Assembly: GCA_963682055.1 (NCBI GenBank)
Contig: OY821745.1
Span: forward strand, 17,233,342 to 17,297,341
DNA from: Primula veris
Taxonomy: Eukaryota; Streptophyta; Magnoliopsida; Ericales; Primulaceae
Length of the DNA stretch: 64,000 nt
Reading direction: 5' to 3'
Each line of letters opens with the position of its first letter. Position 1 is the stretch's first letter. Below, piece by piece: positions 49,342-61,353 of this stretch. A program made the translations under genes and the position numbers. The notes under the pieces are model-generated. The model had not been told where the DNA came from and did not search any database. It saw only the letters and a list, made by a program, of their open reading frames with translations.

Positions 49342-51538
49342 TAATTTTCTAGAATATGTAGGAAATAATCCTCATTTTCTTTCTTGGATTTATGGCCTAG
49401 TACACGGTTTTTATCGACTTTTTTGTTTTCCGACATTTTATTTGTATTTGTAGGGTTTAGGGTTTAGGTTTCAAGGTTTAGTGTTTATGTAATTTTCTAG
49501 CATATGTAGGAAATATTCCTCATTTTCTTTCTTGGATTTATGGCCTAGTACACGGTTTTTACCGAATTTTTTGTTTTCCGACATTTCATTTGTAATTGTG
49601 GGGTTTAGGGTTTAGGGTTTATGTTTAAGGTTTTAGGGTTTAAGGTTTAGGGTTTAGGTAATTTTCTTGCATATGTTGGAAATATTCCTTATTTTCTTTC
49701 TAGGATTTATGGCCTAGTAAATGATTTTTACCGACTTTTTTGTTTTCTGGCATTTTATTTGTATTTGTATGGTTTAGGGTTTAGGGTTTTAGGGTTTAAT
49801 TTTTCGGGTTTAGGTAAATTCCTAGAATATGTAGGAAATATTCCTCATTTTATTTCTTGCATTGATGGCATAGTACACGGTTTTTACCAACATTTTAGTT
49901 TTCCGACATTTTATTTGTATTTGTAGGGTTTAGGGTTCAGGGTTTATGTTTTAGGGTTTAAGGTTTAGGGTTTAGGTAATTTTCTAGCATATGTTGGAAA
50001 TATTCCTCATTTTCTTTCTTGGATTAATGGCCTAGTACACGGTTTTTACTGAATTTTTGGATTTCCGACATTTTATTTGTATTTGTGAGGTTTAGGGTTT
50101 AGGTTTAGGGTTTAGGGTTTATAGTTTAGGTAATTTTCTAGAATATGTAGGAAATATTCCTCATTTTCTTTCTTGGATTTATGGCCTATTACACGGTTTT
50201 TATCGACTTTTTTGTTTTCCGACATTTTATTTGTATTTGTAGGGTTTAAGGTTTAGGGTTCAAGGTTTAGTGTTTAGGTAATTTTCTAGCATACGTAGGA
50301 AATATTCCTCATTTTCTTTCTTGGATTTATGGCCTAGTAAACGGTTTTTACCGAATTTTTTGTTTTCCGGTATTTATTTGTATTTGTAGGGTTTAGGGTT
50401 TAGGTTGTAGAGTTTTAGGGTTTAAGTTTTATGGTTTAGGTAAATTTCTAGAATATGTAGGAAATATTCCTCATTTTCTTACTTGCATTGATGGCCTAGT
50501 ACACGGTTTTTACCGAGATTTTAGTTTTTCAACATTTTATTTGTATTTGTAGGGTTTAGGGTTTAGGGTTTAGGGTTTATGGTTTTAGGGTTTAATTTTT
50601 AGGGTTTAGGTAAATTTCTAGAATATGTAGGAAATATTCCTCATTTTCTTTCTTGCATTGATGGCCTAGTACACGGTTTTTACCGACATTTTATTTGTAT
50701 TTGTATGGTTTAGGATTTAGGGTTTAGGGTTTAGGTTTTAGGGTTTAAGGTTTAGGGTTTAGGTAATTTTCTAGCATATGTTAGAAATATTCCTCATTTT
50801 CTTTCTTGGATTTATGGCCTAGTACACAATTTTTACTAACATTTTGGTTTTCCGACATTTTATTTGTATTTGTGGGATTTAGGGTTCAAGGTTTAGGATT
50901 TAGTTAATTTTCTTGCATATGTAGGAAATATTCCACAATTTCTTTCTTGGATTTTTGGCATAGTACACGGTTTTTATCGATTTTTTTGTTTTTCGACATT
51001 TTATTTGTATTTGTAGGGTTTAGGTTTTAGGGTTTAAGGTGTAGGGTTTAGGTAATTTTCTAGCATACGTAGGAAATATTCCTCATTTTCTTTCTTGGAT
51101 TTATGGAATAGTACATGGTTTTTACCGACTTTTTTATTTTCCGGCATTTTATTTGTATTTGTAGGGTTTAGGGTTTAGGGTTTAGGGTTTTAGAGCTTAA
51201 TTTTTAGTGTTTAGGTAAATTTCTAGAATATGTAGGAAATATTCCTCATTTTCTTTCTTGCATTGATGGCCTAGTACACGGTTTTTACCAACATTTTAGT
51301 TTTCCGACATTTTATTTGTATTTGTAGGGTTTAGGTTTTAGGGTTTAGGGTTTAGGGTTTAGTTTTTAGGGTTTAAGGCTTAGGGTTTAGATAATTTTCT
51401 AGCATATGTTGGAAATATTTCTCATTTTCTTTCTTGGATTTATGGCCTAGTACACGGGTTTTACTGAATTTTTGGATTTTCGACATTTTTTTTGTATTTA
51501 TGGGGTTTAGGGTTTAGGTTTAGGGTTTAGGGTTTAGG
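49342..51538 (+). repeat. HOR unit 23 (14-mer, homogeneous)
   Basis: Unit of 2,197 bp with A-N all normal. N has an A-to-T change giving a run of eight T (CGACATTTTTTTTG, near 51,481), shared in expanded form with unit 24. Confidence 0.92.
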
Positions 51539-53736
51539 TAATTTTCTAGAATATGTAGGAAATAATCCTCATTTTCTTTCTTGGATTTATGGCCTAGTAC
51601 ACGGTTTTTATCGACTTTTTTGTTTTCCGACATTTTATTTGTATTTGTAGGGTTTAGGGTTTAGGTTTCAAGGTTTAGTGTTTATGTAATTTTCTATCAT
51701 ATGTAGGAAATATTCCTCATTTTCTTTCTTGGATTTATGGCCTAGTACACGGTTTTTACCGAATTTTTTGTTTTCCGACATTTCATTTGTAATTGTGGGG
51801 TTTAGGGTTTAGGGTTTATGTTTAAGGTTTTAGGGTTTAAGGTTTAGGGTTTAGGTAATTTTCTTGCATATGTTGGAAATATTCCTTATTTTCTTTCTAG
51901 GATTTATGGCCTAGTAAATGATTTTTACCGACTTTTTTGTTTTCTGGCATTTTATTTGTATTTGTATGGTTTAGGGTTTAGGGTTTTAGGGTTTAATTTT
52001 TCGGGTTTAGGTAAATTCCTAGAATATGTAGGAAATATTCCTCATTTTATTTCTTGCATTGATGGCATAGTACACGGTTTTTACCAACATTTTAGTTTTC
52101 CGACATTTTATTTGTATTTGTAGGGTTTAGGGTTCAGGGTTTATGTTTTAGGGTTTAAGGTTTAGGGTTTAGGTAATTTTCTAGCATATGTTGGAAATAT
52201 TCCTCATTTTCTTTCTTGGATTAATGGCCTAGTACACGGTTTTTACTGAATTTTTGGATTTCCGACATTTTATTTGTATTTGTGAGGTTTAGGGTTTAGG
52301 TTTAGGGTTTAGGGTTTATAGTTTAGGTAATTTTCTAGAATATGTAGGAAATATTCCTCATTTTCTTTCTTGGATTTATGGCCTATTACACGGTTTTTAT
52401 CGACTTTTTTGTTTTCCGACATTTTATTTGTATTTGTAGGGTTTAAGGTTTAGGGTTCAAGGTTTAGTGTTTAGGTAATTTTCTAGCATACGTAGGAAAT
52501 ATTCCTCATTTTCTTTCTTGGATTTATGGCCTAGTAAACGGTTTTTACCGAATTTTTTGTTTTCCGGTATTTATTTGTATTTGTAGGGTTTAGGGTTTAG
52601 GTTGTAGAGTTTTAGGGTTTAAGTTTTATGGTTTAGGTAAATTTCTAGAATATGTAGGAAATATTCCTCATTTTCTTACTTGCATTGATGGCCTAGTACA
52701 CGGTTTTTACCGAGATTTTAGTTTTTCAACATTTTATTTGTATTTGTAGGGTTTAGGGTTTAGGGTTTAGGGTTTATGGTTTTAGGGTTTAATTTTTAGG
52801 GTTTAGGTAAATTTCTAGAATATGTAGGAAATATTCCTCATTTTCTTTCTTGCATTGATGGCCTAGTACACGGTTTTTACCGACATTTTATTTGTATTTG
52901 TATGGTTTAGGATTTAGGGTTTAGGGTTTAGGTTTTAGGGTTTAAGGTTTAGGGTTTAGGTAATTTTCTAGCATATGTTAGAAATATTCCTCATTTTCTT
53001 TCTTGGATTTATGGCCTAGTACACAATTTTTACTAACATTTTGGTTTTCCGACATTTTATTTGTATTTGTGGGATTTAGGGTTCAAGGTTTAGGATTTAG
53101 TTAATTTTCTTGCATATGTAGGAAATATTCCACAATTTCTTTCTTGGATTTTTGGCATAGTACACGGTTTTTATCGATTTTTTTGTTTTTCGACATTTTA
53201 TTTGTATTTGTAGGGTTTAGGTTTTAGGGTTTAAGGTGTAGGGTTTAGGTAATTTTCTAGCATACGTAGGAAATATTCCTCATTTTCTTTCTTGGATTTA
53301 TGGAATAGTACATGGTTTTTACCGACTTTTTTATTTTCCGGCATTTTATTTGTATTTGTAGGGTTTAGGGTTTAGGGTTTAGGGTTTTAGAGCTTAATTT
53401 TTAGTGTTTAGGTAAATTTCTAGAATATGTAGGAAATATTCCTCATTTTCTTTCTTGCATTGATGGCCTAGTACACGGTTTTTACCAACATTTTAGTTTT
53501 CCGACATTTTATTTGTATTTGTAGGGTTTAGGTTTTAGGGTTTAGGGTTTAGGGTTTAGTTTTTAGGGTTTAAGGCTTAGGGTTTAGATAATTTTCTAGC
53601 ATATGTTGGAAATATTTCTCATTTTCTTTCTTGGATTTATGGCCTAGTACACGGGTTTTACTGAATTTTTGGATTTTCGACATTTTTTTTTGTATTTATG
53701 GGGTTTAGGGTTTAGGTTTAGGGTTTAGGGTTTAGG
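51539..53736 (+). repeat. HOR unit 24 (14-mer, homogeneous)
   Basis: Unit of 2,198 bp. The T run in N has nine T (near 53,682), one more than unit 23, which accounts for the 1 bp difference. Private TTTTCTATCATATG in B near 51,691. Confidence 0.92.
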
Positions 53737-55004
53737 TAATTTTCTAGAATATGTAGGAAATAATCCTCATTTTCTTTCTTGGATTTATGGCCTAGTACAC
53801 GGTTTTTATCGACTTTTTTGTTTTCCGACATTTTATTTGTATTTGTAGGGTTTAGGGTTTAGGTTTCAAGGTTTAGTGTTTATGTAATTTTCTAGCATAT
53901 GTAGGAAATATTCCTCATTTTCTTTCTTGGATTTATGGCCTAGTACACGGTTTTTACCGAATTTTTTGTTTTCCGACATTTCATTTGTAATTGTGGGGTT
54001 TAGGGTTTAGGGTTTATGTTTAAGGTTTTAGGGTTTAAGGTTTAGGGTTTAGGTAATTTTCTTGCATATGTTGGAAATATTCCTTATTTTCTTTCTAGGA
54101 TTTATGGCCTAGTAAATGATTTTTACCGACTTTTTTGTTTTCTGGCATTTTATTTGTATTTGTATGGTTTAGGGTTTAGGGTTTTAGGGTTTAATTTTTC
54201 GGGTTTAGGTAAATTCCTAGAATATATAGGAAATATTCCTCATTTTCTTTCTTGCATTGATGGCATAGTACACGGTTTTTACCAACATTTTAGTTTTCCG
54301 ACATTTTATTTGTATTTGTAGGGTTTAGGGTTCAGGGTTTATGTTTTAGGGTTTAAGGTTTAGGGTTTAGGTAATTTTCTAGCATATGTTGGAAATATTC
54401 CTCATTTTCTTTCTTGGATTAATGGCCTAGTACACGGTTTTTACTGAATTTTTGGATTTCCGACATTTTATTTGTATTTGTGAGGTTTAGGGTTTAGGTT
54501 TAGGGTTTATGGTTTATAGTTTAGGTAATTTTCTAGAATATGTAGGAAATATTGCTCATTTTCTTTCTTGGATTTATGGCCTATTACATGGTTTTCATTG
54601 ACTTTTTTGTTTTCCGACATTTTATTTGTATTTGTAGGGTTTAAGGTTTAGGGTTCAAGGTTTAGTGTTTAGGTAATTTTCTAGCATATGTAGGAAATAT
54701 TCCTCATTTTCTTTCTTGGATTTATGGCCTAGTAAACGGTTTTTACCGAATTTTTTGTTTTCCGGTATTTATTTGTATTTGTAGGGTTTAGGGTTTATGT
54801 TTTAGAGTTTTAGGGTTTTAGGGTTTAAGTTTTATGGTTTAGGTAAATTTCTAGAATATGTAGGAAATATTCCTCATTTTCTTACTTGCATTGATGGCCT
54901 AGTACACGGTTTTTAAGGAGATTTTAGTTTTACGACATTTTATTTGTATTTGTAGGGTTTAGGGTTTAGGGTTTTAGGGTTTAAGTTTTAGGGTTTAGGT
55001 AAAT
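53737..55004 (+). repeat. HOR unit 25 (partial A-H, decayed edge)
   Basis: Only A-H are present before the orientation flips. Private changes pile up to the right: AATATATAGG in D (54,222-54,231), ATGGTTTATAG in E, ATTGCTC and ACATGGTTTTCATTGAC in F, GCATATGTAGG and TTATGTTTTAGAG in G, TTTTTAAGGAG and TTTACGAC in H. The D and E portion recurs at the right edge of the window. Confidence 0.92.
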
Positions 55005-55012
55005 TTCCCTAC
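55001..55012. other. Inversion junction: TTTAGGG to CCCTAAA
   Basis: A forward type 1 monomer start (GGTTTAGGTAAATTTC, as in A, H, I and M) changes directly into reverse-oriented type 2 sequence (TTCCCTACATAT). TTC is common to both sources, so the breakpoint is fixed only to within about 3 bases near 55,004-55,007. The telomere G-strands of the two sides point at each other, the orientation of a head-to-head telomere fusion. Confidence 0.9.
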
Positions 55013-55168
55013 ATATACAAGAACATTACCTAAAGCCTAAACCTAAAAACTTAAACCCTAAACCCTTAACCCTAAACCCTAAACCATACAAATATAAATA
55101 AAATGTCGAAAAACAAAAAAGTCGGTACAACCCGTGTAGTATTGGCCATAAATCCAAGAAAAAAATGA

Positions 55169-55178
55169 GGAATATTCC
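55169..55178. other. Perfect 10 bp palindrome GGAATATTCC (example)
   Basis: Self-complementary core element of type 2 monomers, repeated roughly every 170 bp through 55-61.3 kb and in many monomers of 61.3-63.6 kb. In type 1 monomers the corresponding element is GGAAATATTCC, where GGAA and TTCC arms remain around a 3-base centre. Confidence 0.85.
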
Positions 55179-55859
55179 GTACATATGAAAGAACATTACC
55201 TAAACCGTAAACCTGAAACCCTAAACCCTATAACCTAAACCCTAAACCCTAAACCATGTAAATATAAATAAAATATCAAAAAACAAAAAAGTCGGTAAAA
55301 ACCGTGTAATAAAGGCCATAAATCCAAGAAAAAAAATGAGGAATATTCACTACATATGCATGAACATTACCTAAACTCTAAAACCAAAACCCTAAACCCA
55401 AAACCCAAAACCCTAAACCCTAAACCATATAAATATAAATAAAATTTCGGAAAACAAAAAAGTCGGTAAAACCTGTTTACTATTTGCCATAAATCCAAGA
55501 AAAAAAATGAGGAATATTCCATACATATGGAAGAACATTACCTAAACCCTAAACCCATAAACCAAAACCCTAAACCCTAAACCATACAAATATAAGTAAA
55601 ATATCGAAAAATAAAAAAGTTGGTAAAACCCGTGTACTATTTATTGGCCATAAATCCAAGAAAAAAAATGAGGAATATTCTCTACATATGCAAAAACATT
55701 TCCTAAACCCTAAACCCTAAAATAAAAACCCTAAAACCAAATCCCTAAACCCTAAACCATATAAATATAAATAAAATTTTGAAAAACAAAAAAGTCGGTA
55801 AAACCTGTTTACTATTTGCCATAAATCCAAGAAAAAAATTGAGGAATATTCCTTACATA

Positions 55860-56570
55860 TGCAAGAACATTACCTAAACCATAAACCTGAAACCCTAAAC
55901 CCTATAACCTAAACCCTAAACCCTAAACCATGCAAATATAAATAAAATGTCAAAAAACAAAAAAGTCCGTAAAAACCGTGTACTATAAATCCAAGAAAAA
56001 AAATGTGGAATATTCCCTACATATGCAAGAACATTATCTAAACCCTAAACCTAGAACCCTAAACCCTAAATCCTAAACCCTAAACCATACAAATATAAAT
56101 AAAATGTTGAAAAACAAAAAAGTCGGTAAAAACCGTGTACTATAGGCCATAAATCCAAGAAAAAAAATGAGGAATATTCTCTATGTATGCAAGAACATTA
56201 CCTAAACCCTAAACCCTAAAATCTAAATCCTAAATGAAAAATCATACAAATATAAATAAAAAGTCGAAAAACAAAAAGATCGGTAAAAACTGTGTACTAT
56301 ATAGGCCATAAATCTAAGAAAAAAAAATGAGGAATATTCCCTACATATGCAAGAACATTACCTAAACCCTAAACCTGAAATCCTAAACCCTAAAACCTAT
56401 ACCCTAAACCCTAAACCATACAAATATAAATAAAATGTCGAAAAACAAAAAAATTCGGTAAAAACCTTGTACTATAAACCATATATCCAAGAAAAAAAAT
56501 GAGGAATATTTCCTACATATGCAAGAATATTACCTAAACCCTAAACCTGAAACCCTAAATCCTAAATCCT
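55860..56570 (-). repeat. Type 2 HOR segment 1, copy 1
   Basis: Recurs about 1,870-1,880 bp further on. Shared markers are CCCTATAACC followed by CCATGCAAATATA, then TCTCTATGTATGC, CTGTGTACTATATAGG (near 56,290) and ACCATATATCC. Confidence 0.75.
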
Positions 56571-57890
56571 AAACCCTAAATGACAAATCATACAAATATA
56601 AATAAAATATCGAAAAACAAAAAAGTCGGTAAAGACCGTGTACTATAGGCCATATATCCCAGAAAAAAATGAAGAATATACCCTACATATGCAAGAACAT
56701 TACCTAAACCCTAAACCTGAAACCCTAAACCTTAAACCCTAAACCATACAAATATAAATAAAATATCGAAAAACAAAAAAGTCGGTAAAGACCGTGTACT
56801 ATAGGCCATATATCCAAGAAAAAAATAAGGAATATTCCCTACATATGGAAGAACATTACCTAAACCCTAAACCTGAAACCCTAAACCCTAAAACCTAAAC
56901 CCTAAAACCTAAACCCTAAACCATACAAATATAAATAAAATGTCAAAAAACAAAAATGTCGGTAAAAACCGTGTTCTATAGGCCAGAAATCCAAGAAAAA
57001 AAATGTGGAATATTCCCTACATATGCAAGAACATTACCTAAACCCTAAACCTGAAACCCTAAACCCTAAAACCTAAACCCTAATTGACAAATCATACAAA
57101 TATAAATAAAATTTCGAAATACCAAAAAGTCGCTAAAACCCGTGTACTATAGGCCATAAATCCAAAAAAAATATGAGGAATATTCCCTACATTAGCAAAA
57201 ACATTACCTAAACCCTAAACCTGAAACCCTAAAACCTAAAATCTAAACCCTAAACCATACAAATATAAATAAAATGTCAAAAAACAAAAAAGTCGGTAAA
57301 GACCGTGTACTAGTGGCAAAAAATCCAAGAAAAGAAATGAGGAATATTCCCTACATATTAAAGAACATTACCTACACCGTAAACCTGAAACCCTAAACCC
57401 TAAACCCTAAACCCTAAGCCCTAAACCCTAAACCCTAAACCCTAAACCCTAAACCATACAAAAATAAATAAAATGTCGAAGAACAAAAAAAGTTGGTAAA
57501 ACCCGTGTACTAGTGGCCATAAATCCAAGAAAAAAATGAGGAATATTCCCTACATATGAAAGAACATTAGCTAAACCCTAAACCTAATACCCTAAACCCT
57601 AAAACCAAAACCATAAACCTAAACCATACAAATATAAATAAAATATTGAAAAACAAAAAAGTTGGTACAACCCGTGTATTATTGGCCATAAATCCAAGAA
57701 AAATTATGAGGAATATTCCCTACATATGAAAGAACATTACCTAAACCGTAAACCTGAAACCCTAAACCCTATAACCTAAACCCTAAACCCTAAACCATGC
57801 AAATATAAATAAAATGTCAAAAAACAAAAAAGTCGGTAAAATCAGTGTAATATAGGCCATAAATCCAAGAAAAAAATGAGGAATATTCCC
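56500..57890 (-). repeat. Type 2 HOR segment 2, copy 1
   Basis: Eight or so monomers that recur 2,363-2,384 bp to the right. Ordered markers: CATATATCCCAG, CGTGTTCTATAGGCC, ACCAAAAAGTCGC, GTGTACTAGTGGC twice, GTCGAAGAACAAAA and AGTGTAATATAGGCC. It overlaps the end of segment 1. Confidence 0.8.
57391..57453 (-). repeat. Longest near-perfect telomere run (9 heptamers)
   Basis: Nine consecutive CCCTAAA heptamers with one variant, CCCTAAG, at 57,412-57,418. It is the longest run I found; most tails have two to five exact heptamers. The same tail at about 59,772 has three heptamers fewer. Confidence 0.9.
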
Positions 57891-58455
57891 TACATATGCA
57901 AGAACATTATCTAAACCCTAAACCTAGAACCCTAAACCCTAAATCCTAAACCCTAAACCCTAAACCATACAATATAAATAAAATGTTGAAAAACAAAAAA
58001 GTCGGTAAAAACCGTGTACTATAGGCCATAAATCCAAGAAAAAAAATGAGGAATATTCTCTATGTATGCAAGAACATTACCTAAACCCTAAACCCTAAAA
58101 TTAAATCCTAAATGAAAAATCATACAAATATAAATAAAATGTCGAAAAACAAAAAGATCGGTAAAAACTGTGTACTATATAGGCCATAAATCTAAGAAAA
58201 AAAAATGAGGAATATTCCCTACATATGCAAGAACATTACCTAAACCCTAAACCTGAAATCCTAAACCCTAAAACCTATACCCTAAACCCTAAACCATACA
58301 AATATAAATAAAATGTCGAAAAACAAAAAAATTCGGTAAAAACCGTGTACTATAAACCATATATCCAAGAAAAAAAATGAGGAATATTTCCTACATATGC
58401 AAGAATATTACCTAAACCCTAAACCTGAAACCCTAAATCCTAAATCCTAAATGAC
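57730..58455 (-). repeat. Type 2 HOR segment 1, copy 2
   Basis: Carries the same ordered markers as 55,860-56,570; CTGTGTACTATATAGG is near 58,168, which is 1,878 bp away. Small indels and substitutions separate the copies, and the match ends near the AAATGACAAATCAT tail. Confidence 0.75.
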
Positions 58456-58864
58456 AAATCATACAAATATAAATAAAATGTCGAAAACAAAAAAGTCGGT
58501 AAAAACCGTGTACTATAGGACATAAATCCAAGAAATAAAATGAGGAATATTCCCTACATATGCAAGAACATTACCTAAACCCTAAACCCTAAAACCTAAA
58601 TGACAAATCATACAAATATAAATAAAATGTCAAAAAACAAAAAAGTCGGTAAAAACCGTGTACTATAGGAAATAAATCCAAGAAAAAAAATGAGGAATAT
58701 TCCCTACATATGCAAGACAATTACCAAAACCCTAAACCTGAAATCCTAAATCCTAAACCCTAAAACCTAAAACCTAAACCCTAAACCATACAAATATAAA
58801 TAAATTGTCGAAAAACAAAAAAGTCGGTAAAAACCGTGTACTATAGGCCATAAATCCAAGAAAA

Positions 58865-60255
58865 AAAATGAGGAATATTTCCTACATATGCAAGCATATT
58901 ACCTAAACCCTAAACCTGAAACCCTAAATCCTAAATACTAAACCCTAAATGACAAATCATACAAATATAAATAAAATATCGAAAAACAAAAAAGTCGGTA
59001 AAGACCGTGTACTATAGGCCATATATCCCAGAAAAAAAATGAGGAATATACCCTACATATGCAAGAACATTACCTAAACCCTAAACCTGAAACCCTAAAC
59101 CCTAAACCCTAAACCCTAAACCCTAAACCATACAAATATAAATAAAATATCGAAAAACAAAAAAGTCGGTAAAGACCGTGTACTATAGGCCATATATCCA
59201 AGAAAAAAATAAGGAATATTCCCTACATATGGAAGAACATTACCTAAACCCTAAACCTGAAACCCTAAACCCTAAAACCTAAACCCTAAAACCTAAACCC
59301 TAAACCATACAAATATAAATAAAATGTCAAAAAACAAAAATGTCGGTAAAAACCGTGTTCTATAGGCCATAAATCCAAGAAAAAAAATGTGGAATATTCC
59401 CTACATATGCAAGAACATTACCTAAACCCTAAACCTGAAACCCTAAACCCTAAAACCTAAACCCTAATTGACAAATCATACAAATATAAATAAAATTTCG
59501 AAATACCAAAAAGTCGCTAAAACCCGTGTACTATAGGCCATAAATCCAAAAAAAATATGAGGAATATTCCTTACATTAGCAAAAACATTACCTAAACCCT
59601 AAACCTGAAACCCTAAAACCTAAAATCTAAACCCTACACCATACAAATATAAATAAAATGTCAAAAAACAAAAAAGTCGGTAAAGACCGTGTACTAGTGG
59701 CAAAAAATCCAAGAAAAGAAATGAGGAATATTCCCTACATATTAAAGAACATTACCTACACCGTAAACCTGAAACCCTAAACCCTAAGCCCTAAACCCTA
59801 AACCCTAAACCCTAAACCATACAAAAATAAATAAAATGTCGAAGAACAAAAAAAGTTGGTAAAACCCGTGTACTAGTGGCCATAAATCCAAGAAAAAAAT
59901 GAGGAATATTCCCTACATATGAAAGAACATTAGCTAAACCCTAAACCTAATACTCTAAACCCTAAAACCAAAACCATAAACCTAAACCATACAAATATAA
60001 ATAAAATATTGAAAAACAAAAAAGTTGGTCCAACCCGTGTATTATTGGCCATAAATCCAAGAAAAAATATGAGGAATATTCCCTACATATGAAAGAACAT
60101 TACCTAAACCGTAAACCTGAAACCCTAAACCCTATAACCTAAACCCTAAACCCTAAACCATGCAAATATAAATAAAATGTCAAAAAACAAAAAAGTAGGT
60201 AAAATCAGTGTAATATAGGCCATAAATCCAAGAAAAAAATGAGGAATATTCCCTA
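58865..60255 (-). repeat. Type 2 HOR segment 2, copy 2
   Basis: Same order of rare variants as copy 1. The spacing falls from 2,384 to 2,363 bp across a telomere run that is 21 bp (three heptamers) shorter here (59,772 onward) than in copy 1 (57,391 onward). Confidence 0.8.
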
Positions 60256-60519
60256 CATATGCAAGAACATTACCTAAACCGTAAACCCTAAAACCAAAAC
60301 CCTAAACCCTAAACAATACAAATATAAATAAACTGTCGAAAAACAAAAAGGTCGGTAAAACCCGTGTACTATTCGTCATATATCAAAGAAAAAAAATGTG
60401 GAATATTCCCTACATATGCAAGAACATTACCTAAACCCTAAACCTGGAACCCTAAACCCTAAACCCTAAACTATACAAATATAAATAAAATGTCAAAAAA
60501 CAAAAAAGTCGATAAAACC

Positions 60520-61130
60520 CGTGTACTATAGGCCATAAATCCAAGAAAAAAAATGAGGAATATTCTCTACGTATGCAAGAACATTACCTAAACACTAAAC
60601 CCTAAAATCTAAATCCTAAATGACAAATCATAAAAATATAAATAAAATGTCGAAAAACAAAAAGGTCGGTAAAAACTGTGTACTATATAGGCCATAAATC
60701 CAAGAAAAAAAAATGAGGAAACTCCCTACATATCCAAGAACATTACCTAAACCTTAAACCTGAAATCCTAAACCGTAAAACCTAAACCCTAAACCATACA
60801 AATATAAATAAAATGTCGAAAAACAAAAAAGTCGTTAAAAACCGTGTACTATAGACCATATATCCAAGAAAAAAAATGAGGAATATTTCCTACATATGCA
60901 AGAATATTACCTTAACCCTAAACCTGAAACCCTAAATCCTAAATACTAAACCCTAAATGACAAATCATACAAATATAAATAAAATGTCGAAATAAAAAAG
61001 TCGGTAAAAACCGTGTACTATAGGACATAAATCTAAGAAATAAAATGAGGAATATTCTCTACATATGCAAGAACATTACCTAAACCCTGAACCCTAAAAC
61101 CTAAACCCTAAATGACAAATCATACAAATA
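60520..61130 (-). repeat. Type 2 HOR, third diverged copy
   Basis: Repeats the marker series TTCTCTACGTATGC, AACTGTGTACTATATAGG (near 60,676), CTATAGGACATAAATC and AGAAATAAAATGAGG, seen also at about 58,020-58,560, with an offset near 2.5 kb. It is more diverged than the other copies. Confidence 0.65.
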
Positions 61131-61334
61131 TAAATAAAATGTCAAAAAACAAAAAAGTTGGTAAAATCCGTGTCCTATATTGGCCATAAATTCAAGAAAA
61201 AAAATGAGGAATATACCCTACATATGAAAGAACATTACCTAAACCGTAAACCTGAAACCCTAAACCCTATAACCTAAACCCTAAACCATGAAAATATAAA
61301 TAAAATGTCAAAAAACAAAAAAGTCGGTAAAAAC

Positions 61335-61353
61335 CGTGTAGAGGATAATCCTC
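61335..61353. other. Inversion junction with 6 bp dyad: CCCTAAA to TTTAGGG
   Basis: Reverse type 2 sequence (AAAAACCGTGTA) meets forward type 2 sequence (ATAATCCTCATT). At the junction, GAGGAT (61,341-61,346) and ATCCTC (61,348-61,353) form a perfect inverted repeat around a single A. The element is part of the normal core (ATTCCTCATT and its complement), so this could be the remnant of a fold-back joining event. The symmetry does not extend beyond the 6 bp arms. Confidence 0.85.

Larger units (their letters stand above)
1..55004 (+). repeat. Type 1 telomere-similar higher-order satellite array
   Basis: Continuous tandem array of monomers of 141-190 bp. Each core runs from TAATTTTCTAG through CGGTTTTTACCG to TTATTTGTATTTGTA and ends in a degenerate (TTTAGGG)n tail. 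Fourteen distinguishable monomers, A to N, recur in fixed order, giving a unit of about 2.2 kb. I phased the units on the marker TTTCAAGGTTTAGTGTTTATG-type tail of monomer A, which recurs 25 times at spacings from 2,022 to 3,164 bp. There is no unique sequence between units. The heptamer is the Arabidopsis-type plant telomere repeat. The first 10 bases are the tail of a preceding monomer N, so the array continues to the left. Confidence 0.97.
55005..61340 (-). repeat. Type 2 telomere-similar satellite, inverted block
   Basis: About 37 monomers averaging about 170 bp, with CCCTAAA on the + strand. Read on the minus strand, the core is GTAATGTTCTTGCATATG, then AGGGAATATTCCTCATT, a T-rich stretch, GGCCTATAGTACACGG, TTTTTCGACATT and TTATTTATATTTGTATGG. 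It differs from type 1 at many fixed positions: GGGAATATTCC against GGAAATATTCC, CTATAGTACAC against CTAGTACAC, TTTATATTTG against TTTGTATTTG. Monomers vary more than in the type 1 array. No unique sequence interrupts the block. Confidence 0.93.

Noticed and set aside
51481..53700. Poly-T runs of 8-9 T in monomer N as regulatory T-tracts
   Set aside because: They derive from one A-to-T change in CATTTTATTTG followed by slippage and are present only in units 23 and 24.
1..55004. CRISPR-like array
   Set aside because: Regular spacing is present, but the supposed spacers are variants of the same repeat, the units are too long and no cas genes occur.
55001..55012. True telomere end or ancient chromosome fusion site
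   Set aside because: The runs on both sides are short, degenerate and embedded in satellite cores of two different subfamilies. A fusion of real chromosome ends would be expected to show longer pure heptamer tracts meeting. Kept as an inversion junction only.
61341..61353. Rho-independent-terminator-like hairpin followed by T run
   Set aside because: GAGGAT-A-ATCCTC followed by a T-rich stretch looks like a bacterial terminator. The DNA is plant satellite, the loop is one base, and the T run belongs to every type 2 core.
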